A stretch of 64,000 nt of DNA, taken from NCBI RefSeq assembly GCF_030407435.1, contig NZ_JASDDK010000001.1:62001-126000 (forward strand), in the 5' to 3' direction. The notes below the pieces were generated by a model that was given only the letters and a program-made list of their open reading frames with translations, did no database searches and was not told where the DNA came from. Shown here piece after piece: positions 44,846 through 54,028 of the stretch. Source of the DNA: Winogradskyella bathintestinalis. Its GTDB lineage: Bacteria; Bacteroidota; Bacteroidia; Flavobacteriales; Flavobacteriaceae. Position numbers and translations under genes: made by a program. The first letter of the stretch is position 1; every line of letters begins with the position of its first letter.

Positions 44846-46309
44846 TTATAAGGCCACTAAATCGCCTTCTTCGTTTTTAGTCGCCAAATCTGATTTACCC
44901 ATTAAGTAAATATCAACTTGTCTGGCTGCTTCTCTACCTTCAGAAATTGCCCAAACGATTAAAGATTGCCCTCTTCGCATATCTCCTGCTGTGAATATAT
45001 TTGGTATGTTAGTTTGGTATTTTCCATAACTCGCCTTGTAGTTAGAACGCACATCTCTATCTAACCCTAATTGATCTGCAATTGTAGATTCTGGACCTGT
45101 AAAACCAAGTGCCAACAATGCTAAATCACACTTCCAAGTTTTCTCTGTACCAGGAATTTCAATTAATTTTGGACGCTCGCCAGGAATCATTTCCCATTCT
45201 ACATTAACCGTTTTTAAAGCTGTTAATTTTCCTTTAGCATTAGTAACAAACTCTTTAGTATTGATTAACCAGTTACGCTCTACCCCTTCTTTATGAGAAG
45301 ACGATGTTTTTAATTGCAACGGCCAATATGGCCAAGGTGTTGCTGGCGAACGATGTCCTGGTGGTTTTGGCATAATCTCAAAATTTACTACCGATTTTGC
45401 AACTTGACGATTTGATGTACCAATACAATCACTTCCCGTATCACCACCTCCAATTACAATCACATTTTTACCAGTTGCTAAAACTTGATCTTTTATTTTC
45501 TGTCCGAAAACAGTTTTTGTCTGCTGCGTTAAAAAGTCCATAGCTTGCACTACTCCATCTGCATCAATACCAGGTGTTGGTAAACTACGTCTTTCAGTTG
45601 CTCCTCCACAAAGCACAACAGCATCAAACTTTTTCAACTCTTCAACATCGTAATTCACACCAACATTTACATTGGTTTTAAATACAATGCCTTCTGCTTC
45701 AAGAATCGCTAAACGACGATCTATGATGCCTTTTTCCATTTTAAAATTCGGAATTCCGTAGCGTAATAATCCTCCAATAGCATCATCACGCTCAAAAACA
45801 GTGACTGTATGACCAGCTCTATTTAATTGTTGTGCAGCCGCCAAACCAGCAGGTCCAGAACCAACGACAGCAATCGTTTTTCCTGTTCTCACTTTTGGTG
45901 GTTGTGGTTTTATCCAACCTTCTTTAAAAGCGCGTTCAACTATATTTTTTTCGATATTTTCTATTGATACTGGATCTTCAATAATTCCTAAAACGCATGC
46001 TTGCTCACAAGGTGCAGGACACAAACGACCTGTAAATTCAGGGAAATTATTTGTGGAATGTAAAATCCAAGAGGCTTTTTGCCACTCACCTTGATGCACC
46101 ATGTGGTTAAAATCTGGAATGAGATTACCAAGCGGACAACCACTATGACAAAATGGAATTCCGCAATCCATACAACGTGATCCTTGCTCGGTCATCTCTT
46201 TACCCTTTAAAGGAACCGTAAATTCATTATAATGTTTTACACGATCCTTTACGGGTTTGTATGACTCATCTTTTCTTTCGAATTCTTTAAAACCTGTTAC
46301 TTTTCCCAT
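44846..46309 (-). CDS. gltD: Glutamate synthase small subunit
   Basis: The 487-residue NADPH-dependent beta subunit of glutamate synthase. The N-terminal Fe-S cysteine clusters are CMDCGIPFCHSGCPLGN and LCPAPCEQACVLG. The FAD motif is AVVGSGPAGLAAAQQLNRAGH, the NADPH motif VIVIGGGDTGSDCIGTS, and the C-terminal FAD block NIFTAGDMRRGQSLIVWAI. It feeds electrons to GltB, encoded immediately upstream across an 82-nt gap (from the gltB stop) that carries a hairpin right before this start codon. Confidence 0.96.
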   Translation of the reverse strand: MGKVTGFKEFERKDESYKPVKDRVKHYNEFTVPLKGKEMTEQGSRCMDCGIPFCHSGCPLGNLIPDFNHMVHQGEWQKASWILHSTNNFPEFTGRLCPAPCEQACVLGIIEDPVSIENIEKNIVERAFKEGWIKPQPPKVRTGKTIAVVGSGPAGLAAAQQLNRAGHTVTVFERDDAIGGLLRYGIPNFKMEKGIIDRRLAILEAEGIVFKTNVNVGVNYDVEELKKFDAVVLCGGATERRSLPTPGIDADGVVQAMDFLTQQTKTVFGQKIKDQVLATGKNVIVIGGGDTGSDCIGTSNRQVAKSVVNFEIMPKPPGHRSPATPWPYWPLQLKTSSSHKEGVERNWLINTKEFVTNAKGKLTALKTVNVEWEMIPGERPKLIEIPGTEKTWKCDLALLALGFTGPESTIADQLGLDRDVRSNYKASYGKYQTNIPNIFTAGDMRRGQSLIVWAISEGREAARQVDIYLMGKSDLATKNEEGDLVAL

Positions 46310-46312
46310 TTT

Positions 46313-46332
46313 ATTCCTGCGAAAGCAGGAAT
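46313..46332 (-). repeat. Start-proximal TTTC-loop hairpin before gltD
   Basis: On the minus strand: ATTCCTGC, TTTC loop, GCAGGAAT, a perfect 8-bp stem, the longest of the family, ending 3 nt before the gltD ATG and preceded by GGAAGAG. Orientation relative to the gene is the same as in the arg and his copies although the gene is on the other strand. Confidence 0.8.
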
Positions 46333-46391
46333 CTCTTCCATACTTTCTAAATTTAAATTCCTATTCTTTAACTCTTCAAAACAGCGTAACA

Positions 46392-49300
46392 CTATGCTAT
46401 TTCTAACTCTTCAACCATTTGTTCTTCTGTCTCTAAACGCTTCAATGCACGTTTGTATTCCGTAGGCATTACGCGTACAAAATGCTTCAAGCTTGTTTCC
46501 CAATCATCTAATAGCGATTTTCCTAAATCACTGTTTGTATATTTTACGTGCTTCTCTATCATTGCTTTTAAATCGTTTGCATCTTTCTTCAGAATCTTTT
46601 CAAACTCTATAGTTTCGGTATTACACAAACCATTTTTAAACTTGTTTTCTGGATCGTATACATAAGCGATTCCTCCACTCATTCCTGCAGCAAAGTTTCG
46701 TCCTGTTTTACCAAGAACTACTACTTTTCCACCTGTCATGTACTCACAACAGTGATCTCCTACACCTTCTACAACCGCAGTTGCACCAGAGTTTCTAACT
46801 GCAAAACGCTCGCCTGCAATTCCGTTAATGTAAGCCTGACCTTCAACAGCTCCAAACAAGCACACATTACCAATAATGATATTGTTCTCTGCTTTGAAAT
46901 CTGCCTTTTCAGGTTTCTTTACAATTAATTTGGCTCCAGACAAACCTTTACCTAAATAATCATTGGTATTTCCTTGAAGGTTGAATGTTAATCCGTGAGC
47001 TCCAAAAGCTCCGAAACTTTGTCCGGCTGAACCTTCAAAATGGATATTTAAGGTATCTTCAGGTAATCCTAAATGACCATATATTTTCGAAATTTCGTTA
47101 CTTACAATTGCTCCAACAGTTCTATTAGTATTCTTAATAGGATACGATAATGTCATTTGCTCTTTTCGGTATAAAGCACGATGTGAATCTTTCAAAATTC
47201 TGAAATCTAAAACACTATCTAAGTTGTGTTCTTGTTTCTCAGTATTTTTAACCGTCATTTGATTATAGACTTCTGGTCTGTGTAAAATTGAAGATAAATC
47301 TAGGCCTTTAGCTTTGTAATGCTTGATGGCTTTATTGGCATTAATTTTATGCGTTTGACCAACCATTTCTGCCATTGATCTAAATCCAAGTTCTGCCATA
47401 ATTGCTCTTAATTCTTCTGCGATATAATAGAAGAAATTAATAACGTGCTCTGGTGTGCCTTTAAAGTTTTTACGCAATTCTTTGTCTTGTGTTGCGATAC
47501 CAACAGGACAGGTATTTAAATGACATTTACGCATCATAATACAACCTGAAGCGACCAAAGGTGCCGTGGCGAAACCAAATTCCTCAGCTCCTAATAAAGC
47601 TGCAATAGCAACATCACGACCAGTTTTTAATTGTCCATCACATTCTACAACAATTCTACTTCTTAAATTATTAAGTACTAAAGTTTGTTGCGCTTCTGCT
47701 AAACCAAGTTCCCATGGTAAACCAGCATGCTTTAACGATGTTAAAGGTGATGCTCCTGTTCCACCATCGTAACCTGCGATGAGTACAACATCTGCTTTTG
47801 CTTTTGCAACACCAGCTGCGATGGTACCAACACCAACCTCAGAGACTAATTTTACATTAATTCTAGCATCTCGATTTGCATTTTTAAGATCGTAAATTAA
47901 TTGTGCTAAATCTTCAATAGAATAAATATCGTGATGTGGTGGTGGCGAAATTAATCCCACGAATGGTGTTGAGTTACGAGCCGCAGCAATCCAAGGTAGT
48001 ACCTTTTCGCCTGGCAACTGACCGCCTTCTCCAGGTTTTGCACCTTGAGCCATTTTAATTTGAATCTCTTTAGCATTGGTTAAATAATGCGACGTTACTC
48101 CAAAACGACCAGAAGCTACTTGCTTAATTGCAGAGTTTCTGCTATCTCCATTCACATCTGGCTGAAAACGTCTTCTATCTTCTCCACCTTCTCCAGAATT
48201 AGATTTTCCTCCAATTCTATTCATGGCAATGGCTAAATTTTCATGTGCTTCACGAGAAATTGAACCATAAGACATGGCTCCTGTTTTGAAACGTTTTACA
48301 ATTTCTGTCCAAGGCTCTACTTCTTCAATTGGAATAGGATCGATATTATTAAATTCGAATAAGCCTCGAATGGTCATTAAATTTTTTGATTGCTCATTGA
48401 TGTTTTTTGCATACACATCATAACTCGCTTGATCGCTTAAACGAACCGCTTGTTGTAATTTGGCAACCGTTGTTGGATTAAATAAATGTTTTTCTCCATT
48501 TCGTCTCCATCGGTAATCGCCACCAATATTTAACCCTAAACGTTTATCTAAAACATTACTTGGATACGCATGTTTGTATCGTTTATCAATTTCTTTTTCG
48601 ATTTCATACAACCCAATACCTTCAATTCTTGATGCTGTATATGGGAAATATTTTTCTACGAATTGTGAATTAAAACCAACGATTTCGAAAATTTGAGAAC
48701 CTCTATACGAACGTAACGTCGAAATACCGATTTTATTCATCACTTTCAGAATTCCTTTTCCGATGGCTTTATTGAAATTATCAACTGCTTTCTGCTCGTC
48801 CATATCAGTGATAAAACCATCTGTCACTTGCATTCTGATAATTTCGTTAACCATATAAGGATTTACAGCAGATGCGCCATAACCAAATAAGGTTGCGAAA
48901 TGATGTGGCTCACGTGGTTCTGCAGATTCGATTATAATATCGAAATAGGAACGCTTACGTAAACGGTTCATTTGATGACTCACATAGGAACACGCTAACA
49001 GCGCAGGAATTGGCGCCATTACCTTACTTACACCTCTATCTGATAAAATGATGATATTGGTTTTTCGAGTCAGCGCTTTTTCAATTTGAATAATAATATC
49101 ATCTAAAGCATCTTCCAACCCGTTAAGTCCTTTATCTTTTTGATATAATAATTCAACAGTTTCAGCTTTAAAACCTTCCACTTGAATATTTCTAATTTTT
49201 GCTAAATCGTCATTTGAAATTACTGGGTTCTGAATTTTCAACTTTCGACATTGTCTTTCTGTAATGCTGAAAATATTTCTATCCTTTCCTAAAGAGAGAC

Positions 49301-50906
49301 TAATATCTGTTACAATTTCTTCTCTAATTCCGTCTAAAGGCGGATTAGTTACTTGCGCGAACAACTGCTTAAAGTAGTTTGAAATTAACTGTGGTTTGTT
49401 TGATAACACAGCTAAAGGTGTGTCTATTCCCATGGAACCTAAAGCTTCTTTGGCTTTTTGCGCCATTGGTGTGATGACCTCTTGAATATCTTCGTACGTA
49501 TAATTAAACAGACGTTGTCTTGTTTTAATATCTAACAACTCTACAGGACACGTTTCGCCTGTGTATGGAATATCTTTTAAATGCAATCTCGTCTTATCTA
49601 ACCATTCTTGATATGGTCTCTCCTTAACGATTTTACTTTTTATTTCTTCGTCATTAATAATACGACCTTGGTTCATGTCTACTAAAAACATTTTACCTGG
49701 CTCTAAACGACCATGACTTTGTACATCTTCAGGATCGATATCAACAACTCCAATTTCCGAAGACATTATTAGTTTACCACTTTTGGTAACCGTATAACGC
49801 GATGGCCTTAAACCATTTCTATCTAAAAGTGCACCTATATAATTACCATCTGTAAATGGCACAGAAGCTGGACCATCCCAAGGCTCCATAATACAAGCGT
49901 TGTAATCGTAAAACGCTTTACGCTCTGGCGACATGGTTTTATGTTTTTCCCATGCTTCTGGAATCATCATCATCATGACTTCTGGCAACGATCGTCCAGT
50001 ATGCGTTAATAATTCTACTACCATATCCATAGATGCCGAATCTGACTTTCCTGGTAAAATGATTGGGAATAATTTATCGATTTGCGGACCGAAAACCTCA
50101 CTTTTCATGATTTCTTCACGCACACGCATTCTACTCACGTTTCCACGAAGGGTGTTAATTTCTCCATTCTGACACATAAATCGGAAGGGTTGCGCTAATT
50201 CCCAAGTTGGCATTGTATTAGTTGAAAAACGTTGGTGCACTAATGCCAAACGCGTTACCAAATCATCTTCTTGTAAATCTTTATAATAAGGCCCTATATC
50301 TTCTGGCATAATAATACCTTTATATATAAGTGTATTCATGGACAAACTAGATACATAGAAATATGAACTTTGCGACATTTTTGATTGTCGTACAATATGC
50401 TCAGTAATTTTACGTGCAGCATAGAGTTTTGCTTTAAAGTCTTCTTCGGATACTTCATTTGATTTACCAACGAATAGTTGTTCAATATTTGGCTCTGAAG
50501 CCAAAGCGATTTCTCCTAGTTGCGTAGAATCTACAGGCACCTCTCTCCAACCTATAACCGTTAGCCCTTGAGCGAGAATTTCTTTCTCAAAATGATCCTT
50601 ACAAAACTTGTATTGATTTCTATTTTTTGGCAAGAACACCATACCTACAGCATACTTCCCTTTAACAGGAACTTTAAAACTACAAACACGCTTAAAATAG
50701 GCATGTGGAATATCTATTAACAAACCTGCTCCATCACCCGTTTTCCCATCAGCACTTACACCTCCTCGATGCTCTAATTTTACTAATATTTCTAGTGCAT
50801 CATGTATAATTTGGTTTGTCTTTTCGCCCTTTAGATTACAGATAAATCCTGCTCCACAATTTTCGTGTTCAAATTCTGGCAAATAGAGCCCTTGTTTCTT
50901 CAGCAT
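46392..50906 (-). CDS. gltB: Glutamate synthase large subunit
   Basis: The 1504-residue alpha subunit of NADPH-glutamate synthase, converting glutamine and 2-oxoglutarate to two glutamates. The N-terminal Ntn glutaminase domain begins at Cys17 ([10 protein letters not shown]), after a short propeptide. Further domains: central (about 470-780), FMN-binding synthase barrel with [13 protein letters not shown], and [3Fe-4S] cysteines in [15 protein letters not shown], and the C-terminal GXGXG beta-helix (GHCGEYMTGG-type, here [17 protein letters not shown]). The ATG at 50904-50906 is preferred; an in-frame TTG at 50915 is less likely. Divergent from the porin-glnB-amtB group. Confidence 0.96.
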   Translation of the reverse strand: MLKKQGLYLPEFEHENCGAGFICNLKGEKTNQIIHDALEILVKLEHRGGVSADGKTGDGAGLLIDIPHAYFKRVCSFKVPVKGKYAVGMVFLPKNRNQYKFCKDHFEKEILAQGLTVIGWREVPVDSTQLGEIALASEPNIEQLFVGKSNEVSEEDFKAKLYAARKITEHIVRQSKMSQSSYFYVSSLSMNTLIYKGIIMPEDIGPYYKDLQEDDLVTRLALVHQRFSTNTMPTWELAQPFRFMCQNGEINTLRGNVSRMRVREEIMKSEVFGPQIDKLFPIILPGKSDSASMDMVVELLTHTGRSLPEVMMMMIPEAWEKHKTMSPERKAFYDYNACIMEPWDGPASVPFTDGNYIGALLDRNGLRPSRYTVTKSGKLIMSSEIGVVDIDPEDVQSHGRLEPGKMFLVDMNQGRIINDEEIKSKIVKERPYQEWLDKTRLHLKDIPYTGETCPVELLDIKTRQRLFNYTYEDIQEVITPMAQKAKEALGSMGIDTPLAVLSNKPQLISNYFKQLFAQVTNPPLDGIREEIVTDISLSLGKDRNIFSITERQCRKLKIQNPVISNDDLAKIRNIQVEGFKAETVELLYQKDKGLNGLEDALDDIIIQIEKALTRKTNIIILSDRGVSKVMAPIPALLACSYVSHQMNRLRKRSYFDIIIESAEPREPHHFATLFGYGASAVNPYMVNEIIRMQVTDGFITDMDEQKAVDNFNKAIGKGILKVMNKIGISTLRSYRGSQIFEIVGFNSQFVEKYFPYTASRIEGIGLYEIEKEIDKRYKHAYPSNVLDKRLGLNIGGDYRWRRNGEKHLFNPTTVAKLQQAVRLSDQASYDVYAKNINEQSKNLMTIRGLFEFNNIDPIPIEEVEPWTEIVKRFKTGAMSYGSISREAHENLAIAMNRIGGKSNSGEGGEDRRRFQPDVNGDSRNSAIKQVASGRFGVTSHYLTNAKEIQIKMAQGAKPGEGGQLPGEKVLPWIAAARNSTPFVGLISPPPHHDIYSIEDLAQLIYDLKNANRDARINVKLVSEVGVGTIAAGVAKAKADVVLIAGYDGGTGASPLTSLKHAGLPWELGLAEAQQTLVLNNLRSRIVVECDGQLKTGRDVAIAALLGAEEFGFATAPLVASGCIMMRKCHLNTCPVGIATQDKELRKNFKGTPEHVINFFYYIAEELRAIMAELGFRSMAEMVGQTHKINANKAIKHYKAKGLDLSSILHRPEVYNQMTVKNTEKQEHNLDSVLDFRILKDSHRALYRKEQMTLSYPIKNTNRTVGAIVSNEISKIYGHLGLPEDTLNIHFEGSAGQSFGAFGAHGLTFNLQGNTNDYLGKGLSGAKLIVKKPEKADFKAENNIIIGNVCLFGAVEGQAYINGIAGERFAVRNSGATAVVEGVGDHCCEYMTGGKVVVLGKTGRNFAAGMSGGIAYVYDPENKFKNGLCNTETIEFEKILKKDANDLKAMIEKHVKYTNSDLGKSLLDDWETSLKHFVRVMPTEYKRALKRLETEEQMVEELEIA

Positions 50907-50915
50907 AATTCCCAA

Positions 50916-51232
50916 ATTTTATAGGTTTTTACACCTTATTACTACTCTAATATAGATTCAAAAAACTGATTATAAAAATTGTACAAACACTTTTCCCAAA
51001 TCGATAATAATGTGGTTGTTGAATGAAAATTTTGCAATAATTACGGATTATACTACCAATTGAATAATAAATATTTTTCAATAAAAATTGATTTTTAATG
51101 CGAAAACGATTTCGTTAAGACTTATAACTTAAGAACTATTTAATAATATCTCATTTTTACTTCGAAATATGAAAACCCAAAATATCGATATAATAAAAAA
51201 ATACCTTTAAATAACTTTAACCCCTCTTTTTA
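50916..51232. other. Divergent gltB / porin intergenic region
   Basis: About 320 nt of very AT-rich sequence between divergent genes, expected to hold both promoters. I see only a small hairpin (CGAAA/TTTCG, 51101-51114) and no exact TAnnTTTG on either strand. Confidence 0.4.
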
Positions 51233-52180
51233 ATGGCTCAAAATCACATTTTCATAAAAATTAAATATATACCCTGTTTTTTAATGGGTATACTTCAATA
51301 TTACATAGTTTTGATTGAGGTTAACGTTTTAAAAACAGTAATTATTAAAAAAAATTTCACTTTAACATCATTATCAATGTCATTAGTACTTTATGCACAA
51401 GATTATTCTGGAGTAATTGCTGTAAATAAATTCATTTTTAGAGGTAGTGTTGATGCCTACTGGAACGTATCAGAAAGCACCACTTTAATATTCGGCCGTT
51501 TTAATACGTTTTTAGGTTATGAAGTTCTTGCCCCAGTTGTAAACTTTAACTATAGCACCTCTTATTTATTTATTAACAGACCTTTCTCACATCTCGGACT
51601 AAAAGTAGATATTGCCTTATCTGAAGATTTTAGCCTAATGCTCGCTGTTATGAATCCTTGGGGCACCAATGACACCACTACAACAGGAGACTATTCTTTT
51701 GGAGCTCAACTAGGTTACAAAGGACAAGTTCTAAATTCATATTATGATAATGGCGCTAATAACGGCTTAAGTTTCAAAGTCGATAATACTGGTGGTTTTG
51801 AGGTATCTGAAGAAATATTCTTAGGAATTAACGCTGCTCATCAAAGAACTTCTTATTTATTTGATGACAACGGCGATGTACTGAGCGATAATTTCGCCAA
51901 TGGACTCTATGACGCTGCTCTATACTTCCAATATTCCATGTCTAACAAATTAGCACTTGGCTTAAAAAGTGAATATTTTGGATATTATGCTGAAGAAGAT
52001 GATGACTTACCAAGTGTATTCGCAGCAACTTTAACAGGTTACTATACTGTAGACAGTCACTTAATCATTAAACCTGAACTTGGATTAGACGTTTGGAGGA
52101 ATTGGGACGATCGTTATTTTGACGCTGACGGAGAGGCTTCAAGTAGTTTAGGAGCATTAGCAGCGATCTACACCTTTTAA
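51233..52180 (+). CDS. Outer-membrane beta-barrel (porin-like) protein, possibly internally deleted
   Basis: An outer-membrane barrel resembling the BBP2/porin-like proteins often found next to glnB-amtB in Flavobacteriaceae. The C-terminal 235 residues have alternating barrel strands (FGRFNTFLGYEVLAPVVNFN, YSTSYLFINRPFSHLGLK) and end in an aromatic residue (AIYTF). The N-terminus is odd. From the ATG at 51233 the first 30 residues look random. A signal-like stretch (KTVIIKKNFTLTSLSMSLVL, then YAQD) begins at residue 34 without an ATG; a TTG at 51311 could start it. GSVDAY then runs straight into WNVSES, where I would expect some 70-80 more barrel residues. It may be a shortened or decaying gene. 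Confidence 0.6.
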   Translation: MAQNHIFIKIKYIPCFLMGILQYYIVLIEVNVLKTVIIKKNFTLTSLSMSLVLYAQDYSGVIAVNKFIFRGSVDAYWNVSESTTLIFGRFNTFLGYEVLAPVVNFNYSTSYLFINRPFSHLGLKVDIALSEDFSLMLAVMNPWGTNDTTTTGDYSFGAQLGYKGQVLNSYYDNGANNGLSFKVDNTGGFEVSEEIFLGINAAHQRTSYLFDDNGDVLSDNFANGLYDAALYFQYSMSNKLALGLKSEYFGYYAEEDDDLPSVFAATLTGYYTVDSHLIIKPELGLDVWRNWDDRYFDADGEASSSLGALAAIYTF

Positions 52181-52207
52181 AATTTACTCACTAAACATTT
52201 ATTAAGA

Positions 52208-52225
52208 TTTCCTCTTTCGTGGAAA
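52208..52225 (+). repeat. Decayed TTTC-loop hairpin before glnB
   Basis: TTTCCTC, TTTC loop, GTGGAAA: six pairs and one T-T mismatch, preceded by TTAAGA. Same core as the start-proximal hairpins but 17 nt from the glnB ATG and mismatched, so probably an older copy. Confidence 0.55.
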
Positions 52226-52242
52226 ATAAAAAACCAGTTTTT

Positions 52243-52581
52243 ATGAAAAAAATCGAAGCAATAATTAGAAAATCCAAATTTACTACTGTAAAAAATGCTC
52301 TTCATGAAGTCGGAATAAACTTTTTCTCTTATTGGGATGTTACTGGACTCGGCAACGAACAAGAAGGGCATGTTTACCGAGGTGTGTCTTATAGCACAAG
52401 TGATATTCAAAGACGTTATTTATCAATCGTGGTTAATGACGATTTTCTAGACGTAGCCATAAAAGCTATACTAGATTCTGCATCTACAGGAGATGTTGGC
52501 GATGGTAAAATCTTCGTTTCAAATATCGAAGAATGTTATAGAATACGAACAGGAGAAAAAGGAGGAACCACTTTAAAATAA
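52243..52581 (+). CDS. glnB: Nitrogen regulatory protein P-II
   Basis: A 112-residue PII signal protein that reads 2-oxoglutarate/ATP/ADP and controls AmtB. Start at 52243 (MKKIEAIIRKSKF); an in-frame GTG at 52219 lies inside a repeat hairpin. The T-loop is GNEQEGHVYRGVSYSTSD, with Tyr50 at the place of the E. coli uridylylated Tyr51, but two residues shorter between GH and YRG. The B-loop TGDVGDGKIFV and the C-terminal YRIRTGEKGG are intact. It lies 5 nt upstream of amtB, the classic GlnK-AmtB pair, and close to gltBD. Confidence 0.95.
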   Translation: MKKIEAIIRKSKFTTVKNALHEVGINFFSYWDVTGLGNEQEGHVYRGVSYSTSDIQRRYLSIVVNDDFLDVAIKAILDSASTGDVGDGKIFVSNIEECYRIRTGEKGGTTLK

Positions 52582-52586
52582 AACAC

Positions 52587-53819
52587 ATGGAATTATTAAC
52601 TATAAATAATGTATGGATGATGATCTGTACAGCACTCGTGTTCTTTATGCACTTAGGATTTGCATTTTTAGAAATCGGATTAACACGTCAAAAAAACACC
52701 CTTAATATTTTATTTAAAAACATTTTTATTATCACAGTTGGTTTATTACTCTATTGTTTAGTTGGATTTAACCTCATGTATCCAGGAGATTTCAATGGAT
52801 TTATAGGTTTCGCAGGGTTTGGCTTAGACTCTCCCTTAACCGCTGAAGGAACACTAGATTTAACCTATAATGAAGGTTATACTTACTGGACGGATTTCTT
52901 ATTCCAAGGAATGTTTGCCGCTACTGCTGCGACTATAGTTTCCGGAGCCGTTGCAGAGCGAATGAAAATAGGCCCTTTTATGATGTTCACCGTAATCTAT
53001 GTTGGATTAATATATCCAATAGCCGGTTCATGGAAATGGGGAGGCGGTTTTTTACAAACTTTAGAAACACCATTTTATGATTTTGCAGGTTCAACATTAG
53101 TACACTCTGTGGGTGGCTGGGCTGCTTTGGTTGCAGTATATTTATTAGGATCTAGAATTGGTAAATTTAAAAATGGAAAACCACAAGCAATACCTGGACA
53201 TAATATTCCGTTAGCAACTGCTGGTGTTATCATTTTATGGCTGGGCTGGTTTGGATTTAATGGTGGCTCTGTATTATCCGCAGACCCAAGTCTAACATCG
53301 TTGACATTAGTTACTACTTGTTTAGCCGCCGCAGCTGGTGGTGTTGTTGCCGCCCTAGTTTCTACATTAAAATATAAAAATTTAGACTTAACAATGTTTC
53401 TTAATGGTATATTGGGAGGTCTAGTTGGTATAACTGCTGGCGCTGACCAAATGAGTCCAACCGACGCCATTATTATTGGTGCTGTTGCAGGAGCAACTAT
53501 TGTTTTTGCCGTAGCATTGGTAGATAAAATTAGATTAGATGATCCTGTTGGCGCTATTGCCGTTCACTTAGCATGTGGTATTTGGGGAACTTTAGCTGTA
53601 GGAATCTTTGGTGCGCTAGCTAGTGGTGCACAACTTGTAAGTCAATTTATTGGTGTCGTTTCTTACGCTGGGACCTGTATTACATCTTCTTTCTTAATCA
53701 TTTTTATTTTGAAGAAAACGGTTGGAATTAGAATTTCTGAACGCGAAGAACTAGAGGGTCTTGATGCCCATGAGCATAGCATGTATGCTTATCCAGATTT
53801 TAGACTGAACGAACACTAA
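52587..53819 (+). CDS. amtB: Ammonium transporter
   Basis: A 410-residue Amt/MEP channel with about 11 membrane helices. Pore residues are recognisable: the first pore His in GSTLVHSVGGWAALVAVY, the second in GAIAVHLACGIWGTLAVG, and the aromatic gate in the FQGMFAATAATIVSGAVAER region. WLGWFGFNGGSVLSADP and the N-out start are typical. The C-terminal tail (ISEREELEGLDAHEHSMYAYPDF) is the segment that PII binds. Only 5 nt separate it from glnB. Two hairpins downstream probably end the transcript. Confidence 0.96.
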   Translation: MELLTINNVWMMICTALVFFMHLGFAFLEIGLTRQKNTLNILFKNIFIITVGLLLYCLVGFNLMYPGDFNGFIGFAGFGLDSPLTAEGTLDLTYNEGYTYWTDFLFQGMFAATAATIVSGAVAERMKIGPFMMFTVIYVGLIYPIAGSWKWGGGFLQTLETPFYDFAGSTLVHSVGGWAALVAVYLLGSRIGKFKNGKPQAIPGHNIPLATAGVIILWLGWFGFNGGSVLSADPSLTSLTLVTTCLAAAAGGVVAALVSTLKYKNLDLTMFLNGILGGLVGITAGADQMSPTDAIIIGAVAGATIVFAVALVDKIRLDDPVGAIAVHLACGIWGTLAVGIFGALASGAQLVSQFIGVVSYAGTCITSSFLIIFILKKTVGIRISEREELEGLDAHEHSMYAYPDFRLNEH

Positions 53820-53865
53820 TATTAAGGATTTAAATTGTTGTTTATATATTAAACTAGTTGTTAGT

Positions 53866-53901
53866 GAAAACCCTTTGGGCTTATTGCTTGAAGGGTTTTT
53901 C
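53866..53901 (+). terminator. Terminator after amtB
   Basis: GAAAACCCTT (53866-53875) pairs with AAGGGTTTTTC (53891-53901, one extra T) around a 15-nt loop, with the T run included in the right arm. It lies 47 nt after the amtB stop. Confidence 0.75.
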
Positions 53902-53931
53902 ATTTCACCTATAACTGTTTTTAATCAAAAG

Positions 53932-53963
53932 AATCCTGCCATGTTTTAAAACTTAGCAGGATT
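53932..53963. repeat. Hairpin AATCCTGC/GCAGGATT between amtB and ppc
   Basis: An 8-bp perfect stem with a 16-nt loop that contains TTTTAAAA, then a T-rich stretch to the right. It may be a second terminator for the plus strand. The CCTGC...GCAGG core also resembles the AGCAGGT palindromes in the arg and his gaps. Confidence 0.5.
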
Positions 53964-54028
53964 TTACTTTCTATTATTCTTTAAAAATTATCAATTATTG
54001 AAACTTAACAAGTCTAAAAATCCATTCC

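Noticed and set aside
52219..52242. GTG start for glnB
   Set aside because: The codon lies inside a repeat hairpin and would add eight residues absent from PII proteins; ATG at 52243 fits exactly.
53075..53470. 131-codon minus-strand frame opposite amtB
   Set aside because: Shadow of membrane-helix codons; Pro/Ala/Thr-rich product without family match.
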